NCBI GenBank assembly: GCA_000697665.1
Contig: KL197714.1
Location: 529,799 to 593,798 of the forward strand
Source of the DNA: Jaapia argillacea MUCL 33604
Lineage: Eukaryota; Basidiomycota; Agaricomycetes; Jaapiales; Jaapiaceae
DNA length: 64,000 bases
Direction: 5' to 3'
Positions 36,050-48,126 of this stretch are shown one piece after another (positions within the stretch are counted from its first letter, which is position 1; every line of letters begins with the position of its first letter). The notes under the pieces were generated by a model that made no database searches, was not told the DNA's origin, and worked only from the letters and a program-made list of their open reading frames with translations. The translations under genes and the position numbers were made by a program.

Positions 36050-36467
36050 GGTTGCGAGGAAGAGACGGTGGTGAACTTCGGTCCTGATTTTTGGCGCAGC
36101 TGTCTGACCACTTTTGGACTTTGCCACAATTCTGCTTACACACGCCACCCACACCGAGATGAGTCCCGAATGACCTGGAGGACTCATGAACGTGATTTCC
36201 ATCCAAGGAGGGTTCCACGACAAATCAGAGGAGCATCAGCAGTACGTCGTCACGTTCGTCCAATTGACTGTCGTCCGCTCATATCCAGGGACATACTAGC
36301 TAGTCGTAGGGAGGCACTTCGAGAGAGGGATGCATTTCCGAAGTCCGTGGATTAGCGAATAATAATACACAAGAAGGTGGTTGGGAGGATCAATGGGGGT
36401 AACTCCTAGCTGGGTATCATCCGAGTAGAACCATCCTCCCAGACTTCGCGTCAGGAAACAACCAAAA
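36050..36467. other. Intergenic, no gene seen
   Basis: This is the gap between the hydroxylase start and the acyl-CoA synthetase stop. Only short ORFs occur; it should carry the hydroxylase promoter. Confidence 0.5.
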
Positions 36468-39198
36468 TCATGATACAGCCCCTTGTTTCTTCTTGGCTAG
36501 GTCCTTGCTCCACTCCCGAAGGATATGCTTCTGAACCTTCCCGCTCGCTGTCTTCGGCAACTCCTCTGTGATACCATCCTCGCCCAGGAACCATACCCAC
36601 GAAGGGGCATTCTGAATGACCGGTCAGCAAAGCGAGGTCGACTGAGGCCTATCAAACAACATTCCTCACCTGAGGATTCATGGATTGAACAACCCATTGA
36701 CGGACTTCCTCCTTCGATAGCTTGGTGCCGCGCTGACACAAAATCCAAGCGCCTACGACTTCCCCGTATTTACTGTCGGGGACAGAGACAGCGGAAGCCT
36801 CTACGATTGCTGGGTGGGCGTGCAAGACATTTTCAATCTGGACAGGGAATAAATTCTGGAACGTATGGCGACAATCAGACTCGGGAACGCGAGCTGTCCA
36901 TGGATTTCCTCACCTCGCCACCTCGGATAATGATATCCTGCTCGTCGTTAAGCTATGAATACATCCGCAATATCGAGGATCGAGACCAACCTTAATTCGC
37001 CCGACGACTGAGACACACGGTGTTAGTAAACGTGAAACTCTCCAAGGTAAATTCAAGTTCACTTCTTAGATAACCCTCCTCGTCCATGATACCCTCGTCC
37101 CCAGTATGCATCCAAACTGTATCTTCGTCTTCGTCGTGCTTCTTCATCACCGCCGCCGTCTGGTCTTCATCTTCCCAGTAACTGTGACAATTGACATTAA
37201 CCTATGGCACCCAATGCAGTGAATGTTTCACGAAGCATACCCCTTCTGGACGAGATAACCAGCCACACAAATCTCACCCGGTGTACCAACGGGAACGGTA
37301 CTGCCCTCGTGATCGATCACTTTGGCCTTAACGTGGGGCGATACTTTGCCGACGGTTTCAACCCGTTTGATCAGGGGATCAGCAGGAGTGGTTTGGAAGG
37401 ACACCGGACTACCCATATCGAGATCAGTGGTCCTGCCTCGGTAAGGGACGCACGGTAAACCTACCTAGTTTCCGCTGAAAGAAATGAAGATAGGTAAGGT
37501 ATAGGGAACCAAATATGACGACTGATGACTCACTCATGCCATACGCGATTGTGAGGTCGTGTAAATTTAGATTGGCGACAAGCTTCTTCATGAGCTCGAT
37601 CGGTATTGGGGAGCCAGCAGCGATACCGGTTCTAATATCCCATATCAATGATTAGCCAGGGCGTCTCCTCTTGAACTCACCTCAATCGACTGAAGTGCAG
37701 CTTCTCTCCTGAGTGGTGCCGTTTCTCCACTTCAGCAAGCACCCCCATGAAATGTGTTGGAACCCCATGAAGAGCAGTGCATTTCTCTTCAACAACGGCA
37801 TCGACAATGTACTTGGGGTCAAATGCTTCTGAAGGATAGACTATGCATCCTCCGTGAGTCCAGAGTGCAAGATTTCCTAGAACAAGGCGTAAAAAACCAA
37901 ATTTGGTAAGTTCACACTGAGAGGCATTCTGATGATGGAAACTTATCAAAACAGTGAAATAATGGGGGAACGTTGCCTTGTGAACGACGTCAGACTTGCT
38001 TCAAGCACCAGGGAGCGTAGGGGACGCACATAGAACATCCTGTTCTGTGATATGCATAGAGCGGCCTATTGAAAGTCCGTTGTTGAGAAGATTCGAATGT
38101 GTTAACTACTGTTCGTTCAATAGACGAACCAAAGGTGAAGTAAGGGGGGATCTCACCGAAACAGCCTTGGGAGCGCCCGTGGTCCCACTAAACTTCGAGT
38201 GAGTAAGCTTTCGGAAATATCAAGAGGAAAGGGCGGACCTCGTGAATTGTAGGTTAATAACATCGTCGTTCTTGAGAGTAGGTCCTATCTCCTTGTGCAA
38301 CTTTTGCTCCCAGCCATCTTCTCGCCAACTGAAAAGTTCCCGAAAGTCCACAGCACATCTCAACTCCTCCATTTCGCGTTGGAAATGTGCTAGGCTCTCA
38401 GTATTATCGACGACGACAATCTCGCGCAAATCCGGCAGTTTTTCTTCTTGAAGAGACCCCGGAGCTTGGCCGCGAAGGGAGGGTAAGGCTTCCCCGAGCA
38501 TTGAAAGATAGTTTGAGGACCGCAGCCGGGGTACCACAAATAAATGACTGACCCCGACGATTTTCAGGGTGTTGATCTAGGGAAGAGTTTACAGATGTAT
38601 CATTTCCGAACAAGGTCCACGAACCAGCTCATGCGCACGGTAGGCCGGGTTGATAGTGACGAGGATTGCCCCAATACTAGCGCAAGCCCACTGCAGCAAA
38701 GCATACGCACTACACACATCAGACGGTCAGCGAGAAATAGGTGCGAAGACTCTAGGAGGCACACCTGTTGTTACCCATAACCACTGCAACTCTGTCTCCC
38801 TTCCGAACCCCCAAAGTCAAAAGTCCTCTAGCAAGGGCATCGATGTGTCTGTTGAACTCGTCAAAATCCCAAGCCAGGTGCCCCGTCACCCCAAGGTTGT
38901 GGGACATCGGCCCACCAAAAGGTCTTGGTTTCTCATGTCTCGATATGAGTGCAGGCCGTGTGGGATGCTTTTCTACCACTTCCCGAGCAAAGTAGTCTGG
39001 TAGAGTGCGTAATTCCAGAGCACGATCGGTCGTTCCCGTGACGGAGGAGAGAGTCAAAGATCTATGCAGGGTTCTTGAAACAACTGCGCTTCCGCGAGAA
39101 GACATGTGTCTGGTGCATCGCAAGTTGAACATATCTGCATAACAGCGTGTAGTTCGATGAAGAGATGTACTGTGGGGTTTCGGGACGCAGGCTTGCAC
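36468..39198 (-). CDS. Acyl-CoA synthetase, ACSF2-like (AMP-binding)
   Basis: This ligase activates a fatty acid with ATP and joins it to CoA. The gene has about ten exons. Seen in order are [40 protein letters not shown], a phosphate-loop [14 protein letters not shown] split by an intron, [35 protein letters not shown], the AYGMTE motif, [40 protein letters not shown], and the catalytic Lys in [17 protein letters not shown]. The N-terminus is Arg/Ser-rich with no acid residues for the first stretch, which suggests mitochondrial targeting (inference). Starts at 39198 or at the internal Met near 39132 are both possible. Chain-length preference cannot be read from sequence; resemblance to ACSF2 suggests medium-chain acids. 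Confidence 0.9.
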
Positions 39199-40107
39199 CT
39201 GAAATACTCTTGATCTTCGGCTATGTATTTGATTTGTGTCCGTGTGGGGAATGCGGGGAAGGGCAAAACCATTCTGTCAGCTGCATTGAACTTGTCCTTG
39301 GACTGGGCCCGTGCTACCCTCTGCTGGCATTTACTGCTTCAGCTAACTTGCCCACCATTTATTCGGTTTGGCTGGGTCCCGCAAGACACACAGACTCGAC
39401 GTTTTTGATTGATATCCGAGTACTTCAGGTGTTGGGAGGTGTTGGGCTAGGCTGATAATTGCCTTGTGAAGAAACATTTGACTATGGATCGCTGAGCAAC
39501 GACTTGAGCCAGCTTGATCCTTTCAAATTGACAAGGCTGCTATGTTCATCAAGAATGGCCTGGGTGCGTTTGCAGCGATTCATTTCGCCTACTGAGCACA
39601 TGGAACATTATACTTGGAACGGCGTCTCTCATACGAGAGTTGATAGCGAGCAATCCTTTCTTATGGAGTGGAACATGTTTTGGGATCTCATGGCTACAGA
39701 TTTCTTGCAGTGAGTCCCGATTTGCGTTTAACCTACCAAGTTGTGGTCCTCCTCATCCTCTCGGTCATTTCTGTGTGACTAGCGTCACCGCGTGACTATC
39801 GTCCCAAGAGCTCCCCCTATATATTCAGGCCTCTCATATTACTCCCATACCCCCCAATCCCCCTTGATTTCTCGACACCTGACGTCGATATTGCGGTAGA
39901 TATTACGGTAGACATGTTGTAGTACGCTCAGGTTTCCCAAACCACGTCTTCAACTTACCACAGAATGTGACGCAGGACCACATGGGATTCCTAATTTGGG
40001 AATTTATGGGTTGGATGTCGCACGCCGAAAGTACCTGCCACGTCGTCCATATATACCTACTCGCTTGGCCGTCATCCCATCCATTCCTTTGTCTCTGTAC
40101 TACCAGC
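39199..40107. other. Divergent promoter region, no gene seen
   Basis: About 0.9 kb separates the divergently transcribed acyl-CoA synthetase and SURF4 genes. The longest plus-strand ORF (39459-39713) has no recognisable motif. A short direct repeat reading GCGGTAGATATTACGGTAGA lies near 39894. Confidence 0.5.
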
Positions 40108-41381
40108 ATGTCCTCGCGGATCAGCATAGCTCGGCCAACCGCGCCTGGGTACACCCCATCGTACACCCCTGAACCGCATGGTCTTTCGAACTCAAGGTCG
40201 AACAGTGGCTTCAGAGCTGCCAATCCCGACTCTCCTGTAGAGAAACTCCGAGCGTTCGCCGAGCAAGTTGAGGACTATATTGACACGTTTTCGCAACCAT
40301 TGAGGCCCCATCTACCCGCCATTGGTCGCTTCTTGATTGTCGTCACGTTCTTGGAGGATGCTTTGAGAATCACAACACAATGGAGTGATCAGCTGTGGTA
40401 CCTCCAAAGGTATGTGAAGAGCTCGTCGTTCAACTTCTAGTATTAATTTTTGCCTATCCTTTACACCTCAGACACAGAAAGTTCCCTTGGGGTATCTCTC
40501 ACATTTTCTTGTTCATCAACGTTATTGTGAGTTCTCGCCTGGCTTTTCGGCTTCGCTCATGCTCACCCACTCGCCCAGACCATGCTGCTTGGTTCCGGTG
40601 CTGTTATCACAAAACGCCACACTGAAATCGCCGTCGGTGGGCTGCTCGGAGTCGTCATCATCCAAGGTTTCGGCTACGGTTTGATTTTCGACCTCACATT
40701 CTTCCTGCGGAACCTCAGCGTCATCGGTGGACTCGTAATGGTCATGACAGAAGCCATGTTCACCAACAAGACGCGTTTTGCGGGTCTACCGTCAGTTAGT
40801 GAGACAGATAGGAAGAAATAGTGAGTTTGTCAACGATTCTATCATTCATATCAACCTAACCCAAGATTTGGACAGTTTCCTGCTCGCTGGGCGCGTTTTG
40901 TTAATATTCCTTTTCCTTGGTTTCATTCTCCAAGGTACATGGAGTGTGGCACGCGTGTTGATGTCCATCGTTGGTCTTGGAGCATGTACTATGGTCGCCA
41001 TTGGCTTCAAAGCCAAGTGGTCTGCTGCTTTCCTCGTCCTTGTGTTGAGCATCTTCAACGTCTTTGTGAACAACTGGTGGAGCGTTCACTCTGCACATCC
41101 CCAAAGGGACTTCTTGAAGTCAGTCCTCTCCCTTATTTGGTGTTCTACCGCCTTAACCTGTTTCTTCCTAGATACGACTTCTTCCAGACGCTATGTTCGT
41201 AGCCTGAGTTCCTTTGCTTGATTTATTCTGACGACTTTGACTCTTCTAGCCATCGTTGGTGGTCTCATTCTCCTCGTCAACATGGGCCCGGGTACGTTAG
41301 GTTTAATTTCCTCTGGTTCATCCATGTCTCAACGAGTCTCTAGGCGGACTGTCAGTGGATGAGAAAAAGAAGACATATTGA
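40108..41381 (+). CDS. ER cargo receptor, SURF4/Erv29 family
   Basis: A polytopic membrane protein that gathers soluble secretory cargo into COPII vesicles. It starts MSSRISIARPTAPGYTPSY and has the cytosolic SPVEKLRAFAEQVEDYIDTF leading to LPAIGRFLIVVTFLEDALRI. It then carries six or seven hydrophobic helices, including IAVGGLLGVVIIQGFGYGL, FLLAGRVLLIFLFLGFI and AFLVLVLSIFNVFVNNWW, and a loop HPQRDFLKYDFFQTLSIVG. The C-terminus ends DEKKKTY, giving a KKXX-type di-lysine retrieval signal as in Erv29 and SURF4. Five or so introns of 50-80 nt interrupt it. The family assignment is firm from the order of motifs and the tail. Confidence 0.92.
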
Positions 41382-41696
41382 GCTCTTGGATATCTGGGTC
41401 GATGAGTTGTCTTGAGGATTCATGGACTCACTGTAGATAGCGCGTTTGCGAGATGTAAAAACCAGAGCGTCATACCTAGTTCAGAGTTCCGTCAGACTCT
41501 CCCAGTGTTGGTTTTGTGCGTCTACTGTGTCTCTGAGAAAATGCCTTCGTGATATCGCGTCTCCGGACTTCTTCTATCTCCACCTCCGTGAGACTTTCGG
41601 AGTGAGCGACCCGTGCCTTCCATTGAAGGACACCGGTGTTGACCTCGACATACTACGCCGTCAATACTTCCAGCTTGATTCCTGGTTGAGGTCCGC
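41382..41696. other. Intergenic, no gene seen
   Basis: A short gap between two plus-strand genes, holding the SURF4-like 3' UTR and the phosphatase promoter. Confidence 0.5.
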
Positions 41697-43960
41697 ATGT
41701 TTCTTGGCTATCCCTTGACGTTTCTTGGTATACTTTCGGCTGGCACGCTTTTCTTCCAGACTGCCTCTGCTGCAATGCATCTTCCTGGAACCAGCACCGA
41801 ACCAGTCCAATCTCACAAGGTTTCTCATGCTGCTATTGAGGTCGATACCTATCCCGTGGCCCCTCCAGAACTTGAATTGGAGCAGGTGCATATTTATGTA
41901 AGGCATGGTGAGTCTAACAATACCTTGTGTATTCGGACTTGTCGACGCGACGCCGTACCTCATTCTCTGTCTTTGTCTAGGTGAACGGACTCCGGTGGGG
42001 ATAAGAATGGCTGCGCCCCCTGCGTCAATCCCTGAGCACTGGATGATGTGCAAGACTGCACGACGATTCAGAGCTGCTGTTGCCGGGACGACCACTGGCC
42101 ATCCTGGAGGAGTACACCTCGGACATACTAACCCTCAAGAGGAGGAGTTGAGTATTAGGAAGATTGTCGAAAGAAGTGATGGAACGCACAACGAGGGTGA
42201 ATGGTATGGACGTTACGTGATATCATTCTCAAGTTCCGCGTTGACATTGGTACTGAATTGATTCCAGTCTACTTGGAGAGTTGACAGACGTAGGAAGACA
42301 AGTGCGTTCCCTTCTCTAATTTGCAATGCTGTATCTTATGACGGGTCCCAGTCCACATTTAGTTTTGGTCAAGGACTCAGGGATTTATACGTCTCCAAGT
42401 CAGTCGCATCTCACGCTTCTCCAATTTCTGCTCATGCGTCCAACAGATTGGCTTTCCTCTCTGATACCATCGAGAGCCACGGAGAGACATATTTTCGGTG
42501 AGTTTCTTATCTGTTCCAATATACTCGACATTCGACGGGTTTTCCGATGTTGGTCTCAGATCCACAAACATGCCACGGACGTTTGAGTCTCTGCAGCAGG
42601 TTGTTCATGGGTTATACCCGAATTCAAAATGTGCTCCTGGTATCAGCCCCCATATCTTAATACGGTAATATTCATTCCTTCTCACTTCATTCACAGTCCG
42701 ATATTTATTTGTGAACTGCTTAGGAATGGCAAAGACGAAAATCTGATAGGGAATACTTATGCTTGTAAACGTCTCGAAACCCTTTTGGTTGGGTTCGCTC
42801 AGGGTGAGCCATGGTCGAATGTCATTTTCCCCTTGTGTCAAGGAGCTTATTACTACAACTTTGTAGCGGCGGCTTCGGGTTGGAATCATACTCTCGAACC
42901 CTTGGACAAGAAAGTGTCAAAGTACATCGGTGGAAATCCTATTCGGCTGGACGGGAAGCCAAGGGCGTCTGGTATCCTCGATACGGTATGGCTCGTTGCA
43001 ACACTTCTATATATTTACCCGAGTTCGATGGAAACCTGCGTAGGTCCGTGCCGCTCAGGCCCATGGGATCAAAGTCCCTGTCGAATTTGAAGAGAAAGGT
43101 GTCATAGAGCTCATCGTCAGTGTTCTGATACCATTTAAGAGAGGACTGACCTTGATATTTTCCCTTTATAAAGGAAAAAGCCGTCGTAAATGAATGGTTC
43201 GCAGGTTAGCCCCACTTTCTATCAATTCTTTCCCTATTATACATCTCACCCGTATTCTTAGGGTGTGAGACGCCCAGTCTATCCCATGTTCTCACCGTGT
43301 TACTCAACGTTACTCCCACATCGACTTTGCTCGTCCATTATTTCAGATAAGACAGAAGAAGTCCGCCGTCTTGGGATGGGGCGTCTCCTAGGAGATTTAT
43401 CCAGAAAGATGCAACACAAGGCGATCAATGGTTCGCAGGACCCCCTGAAGATTGCCATTCACAGCACACACGATACAGGTATTGCTGGGCTTTGTGAGAC
43501 CCTGGATGTTTATGACGAAAAGTAGGTGGTCTCGACGACTCCCCTTTTTCAGGGTTCAAAATGATTGTGATACTTTCAGGTGGCCTGCGTTCACCGCCGC
43601 GATAACATTTGAACTTTTCCGTCGACGTCACGATGCCTCACAGGGGCAATCACCTTTTCAGACAATCCTCAATGCATTTTCATCCGAGGACCAGAACGAC
43701 TCCGCAGAACATTGTGAGTACTGGCACTCACTTTTACCTCACGTCCAGTCCTCTTCTTCATATCTTGTCCTCACAAATGCGACCTATCTCTGCTAGATGT
43801 TCGAATGAGATACCAGAATCGGAATCTTGTCCTACCGTTATGTTCAGAACCTGGTTCGCACCTTCCGGGATCACCAGAGTTCTGCACGCTGGCAGCTTTC
43901 ACAGAGCGAGTTCGAGAGCTCACGCCAACGGATTGGGAGTCCGAGTGCGCAGCTCGGTGA
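41697..43960 (+). CDS. Secreted histidine-type acid phosphatase
   Basis: The start MFLGYPLTFLGILSAGTLFF is a likely signal peptide or anchor ending in QTASAA. The active-site motif YVRHGERTPVGIRM, split by an intron after YVRHG, supplies the nucleophilic His and the two Arg of the histidine acid phosphatase clan. The distal HSTHDTGIAGLCETL gives the catalytic HD. Between them come GELTDVGRQ, then GLRDLYVSKLAFL, RSTNMPRTFESLQQVVHGL and TEEVRRLGMGRLLGDL. It ends TDWESECAAR. About ten exons are present. Relatives include fungal acid phosphatases and the lysophosphatidic-acid phosphatase group; the natural substrate is not apparent. The tail has CSEPGSHLPGSPEFCTLAAF, whose cysteines may form a disulphide. 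Confidence 0.85.
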
Positions 43961-44105
43961 AGGATGTTGACCCACCCCACGCAGGGACGATTCGGTGGTT
44001 CCGGTCACAATCACATTGCTTAGATTTATCGTAATGTGAAACGGGATTCAATAAAGGGAACATACTGATACATATCAACGCTGGTACCATTGTGCGACGC
44101 GAGTT

Positions 44106-45522
44106 TCAGGATCTTGGTTTCGAGACCTCTCCCGCCTCTCCTTTGTATCTTCCCAAGGCAGCTTCGTGGCACCACTTTGCTCGCTCCACCCAAACCTTCT
44201 GCGCCTTCTGAACGTCACCAGTCTTCGCCCATACAGTCATAGCCTCTCCTTGTAAAGCCCGCCCGAAGCTGAACGATAATTTCCATGGTGCAACTTGGGG
44301 TTCTCGCTGTTTCAACCTGTTGATAACATTCAGATACGCGATCGCATCCGCTTCCCCTAATCCTCCTGATAAAAACACTATACCAGGTACTAATGGGGGT
44401 ACCGTCTTCGACATTACGCGGACTGTCGCCGAAGCCACCTCCTCCGGACTTGCCACTGTGTCCGATTCGTCTCCAGGAACGACCATCGAGGCTTTGAGGA
44501 GCATGCCCGCAAAGTCTACCTTGTGGAGGGCTAGCTGGCGGAATAGCTGAGTATAGGCGGCAATATGGGCTTCCGCTGATCGTTCGATTGTGAAGTTCCC
44601 ATTGCACAGAACCTCTGCGGATAGTGGGGTCAACGAGATTTGGATGCGAGATGCGTGTGTCGCTCACCAGGCTCAACGATCGGTACGAGGCCTGCCTGCT
44701 GGGAGATCGACGCGTAGCGAGCTTGAATTTCTGCGTTATTCTCGATGGCTAGCTGGGAAGGTGTGGAATCCGAAACAATATAAGTCGTCCGGAATTTTGC
44801 AAACCTTTACTACGGTGAGATAGGCATCCACTGACTTTGGCCTTGAGAAAGCCTTACCGTGTGCCAGCTTGATAATACTCTTTTGAGCGCTCAAAGAGGC
44901 CATCAACTCCTTCGGTGGTCGTTTCCTCGGGCTCAGTTCCGGGAAGTGGTTTTGTGCCTTTGTCGGTCTTGATTCCCAGGATAATCCCTCGCTTTTGGAT
45001 GACCTGGACAAACGGAGTTCCCTGGTGGACCTCGAAATTTCTCCGATAAAAGGTATTAGTGTGAACACTTTATACCTTGCAAGGACCTTCGAGCTCAGCG
45101 CGATGCTTCATCAGGGTTTCCTCGAATGTGATCACACCTCCTAGACTATGCCTTGTTAGCATGTAAAGGAGAGACGATAAGTGGCGCTGAAGACGAACTA
45201 TTGTTCAAGAGGCCCGTCGGCTGTGAACAACAGGTCTCTCCATTCTCGTCGATCTGAGCTGAGGGCTTAGAGCGTGCTGAGGTTTACATTGAGTCGGAGA
45301 TTCTCACTATCGTCCGTGTTTTCCTTCCCTACACTTTCCAGTCTCCTTTTAATGGATCCTATACTTTCATCAGCTGCTAGGAGACCTTTGCCATCGGCAA
45401 CAATGGCTTTTGCTGATCACATGGAGGAGGCGACAGCTCCGATGGTGAGGCCGGTGAGGTCTATCACTTGGCGGCCACTGGCAGTGGTGCGAGTCAACGC
45501 CGGTCGGAAGTTCTCCCCTCAT
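44106..45522 (-). CDS. Class I fructose-bisphosphate aldolase
   Basis: A Schiff-base (metal-free) aldolase, cleaving fructose-1,6-bisphosphate or condensing trioses. Seen in order are [90 protein letters not shown], the Schiff-base Lys in [10 protein letters not shown], and [14 protein letters not shown]. Catalytic Asp (AADES), Lys (TDKG, FAKFR) and Glu (VEPE) are kept. The NRR join uses the donor GTGAGA after GAC GAT A, which keeps the frame. The first exon (start near 45522) is tentative. The tail ends [11 protein letters not shown] and lacks the C-terminal Tyr that animal aldolases use to process the bisphosphate. Fungi normally rely on class II aldolase, so this is an extra or alternative enzyme. 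Confidence 0.85.
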
Positions 45523-45741
45523 TCCTGTCAGGGATGAAAATATATTGAGTACTGGACAGGTATGGAAACGATATGAATGATACAGGACTCGGAAACAAAG
45601 GAAAGGAGGTGAATGTCAAGCGAGGCTGCAATTCTCGTCACGCGTCACAATAGTCGTGATCACCATATCACAGTACGCTCGTCTCGCGTCCGGTCGCGTC
45701 AGCTCACTTTTACTGTCATCACGACTTTTGGCGTCTCTAAT

Positions 45742-47764
45742 ATGCCCAAAAGAGCTATCGTCTACAGTGAGGAAGAAGACTTCAATGACGAATCCAGCAC
45801 TTCTAGCTTTCAAGAGACCTCGAAGAAGACGGGGAATGGCCGGAGTCGCAAACCGACAAAGAAGGCGAAAAAGTCACCAGCTGATTCTGATGACGAAATT
45901 CAGGAGGGCCATTCCTTCCCTCACCCCATCTCTACGCATGTGATAGCGAAGCCACAGCCTCTTCGAGCTGCACTTCTGCAGTGGTATGCGGGGGTTCATG
46001 AAGATCGAGGTATGCCATGGCGAAAACCATACAACGCGTCTTTCGGACCCGCAGAGCGGGCTCAGAGGGCTTATGAGGTGAGTAATTTATCGAATGTGAC
46101 TGTTTTGTGGATAGCGATGACTTTACTGCCAGGTCTGGATATCAGAGATTATGCTACAACAAACCCAAGTCGCGACTGTCATACCATACTACAATAAATG
46201 GATTGCGAAGTAGGTGCTTTTTCCAGTCTTTTGAATATCCGTTAAATATTGTCCTCAGATTCCCAACCATCCGAGATCTGGTTCGTATTCTGGTTCTCGC
46301 CCTTACACAATACTACATCGTCTGACCCTGTTTTTTATAGGCCGCTGCTGACATTGATACGGTTAACAGTCTGTGGAAAGGATTAGGTTATTACTCTCGA
46401 GCCGCTCGACTCCTCGCCGGCGCAAAGAAAGCCGTTGAGGAATTTGGTGGTCGTCTACCAGACAACGCAGAAAGTATGGAAGCCAAAATCCCAGGAATTG
46501 GAAGATATAGTGCTGGCGCCATATGTTCAATCGCATACAATCAATGCGTGCCAGTTGTGAGCCTCTATCCCTCCCTCACGTTTTTGATGAAGTCTCGTGA
46601 TTGATGGACATTTGTCGTTGGTTGGATGGCAACGTGAATCGATTGTTGAGTCGTGTTCTGGCGCTCCATGCCCAACCGAAGGCCAAGCAGACATCGAATG
46701 TACTCTGGGCAGCTGCTACTGCGATGGTGGAAGGCTCTGACAAGCCTGGTGATCTCAACCAAGCCATGATCGAGGTTGGGAGTACCGTTTGTAAGGTTCG
46801 GGACCCATCGTGTAGTTCGTGCCCTATTCGTCCGCATTGTCGGGGATATCAACTATCCACTACCGAGGTGCGAATTATTATTTGCTACTTCGTCGCGGGC
46901 TTAAGTTTTTCTTGAGAACAGAAGGCGTCAGAGACGGCCGAAGTCCCTGATATCGAAGAGTTATGTACCTTGTGCGAGTCGCTACCCCACTTGAAGGGAT
47001 CATCTAGTCTGGTGACGGCCTTCCCGATGAAGGCTGAACGTAAGAAGGCTCGAGAGGAGCTTGACCTTGTCAACGTTGTGGAGTGGCGGCATGGGGATCA
47101 ACGATGGTTTTTGCTTGTACGCCGTCCTGAAGGTGGTACGTTGTTCTCTGAAACTTCTCAAGGGATGATTGACATCTGACATCTGTTGGTGAGGTAGGCC
47201 TCTTGGCCGGTCTTACCGAGTTTCCGACATCTCCGAATGCTTCCAAGAATATTTCACCTTCAGAATCGCAAACCGTATCACACACACTATTGTCACAGCT
47301 TCTGAAACCTCGACTGGCACCCCTTTCAAACACAAGGCGGAAGGATCCAGAAGGCGGGACTGACCTTCGGATTATCCAGATTAAGTCGGCTGGAGATGTA
47401 GTCCACGTCTTCTCCCACATCAAGAAGACGTATCGCGTCCAGTGGATCATTTTAGAAGGCGGTGGCGACAGCCCTCCCGAACTCAACTTGAATGCCCCTA
47501 ACATCGTTGGTGCGCAGAAGAAGGCAGGTGCACGGACAGGGAAGCCGAAATCCAGCAAGAAATCTGAAGCGTCAACCGGCGAGCTCCCCATGGCGACGTG
47601 GACCTTGCTGGAACAAGTCGCTGAAGCAAAGTACGTGAACCCACTTACATGTTGTGCACCACTGATATAGAGTGCTCTCGTGCACGTTTAGTATTACCAC
47701 TGGTGTTCAGAAGGTTTGGAGACTGGCAAGGACGCTGTGGGACTCCAAGTCAGATTCGGAGTAA
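45742..47764 (+). CDS. MutY-type adenine DNA glycosylase
   Basis: MutY removes adenine mispaired with 8-oxoguanine in base-excision repair. The basic N-terminus ([17 protein letters not shown]) looks like a nuclear signal. The catalytic core has [20 protein letters not shown] with the catalytic Glu, the helix-hairpin-helix [19 protein letters not shown], and the catalytic Asp in [16 protein letters not shown]. The iron-sulphur loop [17 protein letters not shown] has the exact C-x6-C-x2-C-x5-C spacing. A NUDIX-like C-terminal domain follows ([39 protein letters not shown]) and reads the 8-oxo[12 protein letters not shown] (45742) is the preferred start; an in-frame ATG at 45613 would add 43 basic residues. 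The gene is divergent from the aldolase, with about 0.1-0.2 kb between them. Confidence 0.93.
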
Positions 47765-48126
47765 CGGGGGTTTGTCGTTGGAGGGTTGATCTCTTGTGTG
47801 ATACCAGGATCCTATGTAATCTCACGGAGACTTTATGGCCATGCCACATTGCGGAATAAGGAGGCCCTTCGGGGGTCGAGCCCGCAAAGCAAAGAGAGGG
47901 AAAAGACGCGACAAACGCGTACCACAAGGAAGTCATCAAAGCGCGTGCACGTGGATGGGACGCGACAGTGGCGGGGACGCGTTTGCAGTGTTTGTTCGTG
48001 TTTCCGGTTGAACGAAACCAAAGTGGATCCAAGGCTGAGCTCGTTCACCAGACTGCCATCGATTTCTGTCTTCATTCCGCGCTCATCAACTGCCTTCACT
48101 CCCTCTTAACTTATCCTATCTACATC
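47765..48126. other. Intergenic, no gene seen
   Basis: This gap lies between the MutY stop and the cyclin start, both on the plus strand. Only short ORFs are present. It should hold the cyclin promoter. Confidence 0.5.

Noticed and set aside
39459-39713. An 84-codon plus-strand ORF between the acyl-CoA synthetase and SURF4 genes
   Set aside because: It has no homology pattern that I recognise and no splice context; it lies in a probable promoter region.
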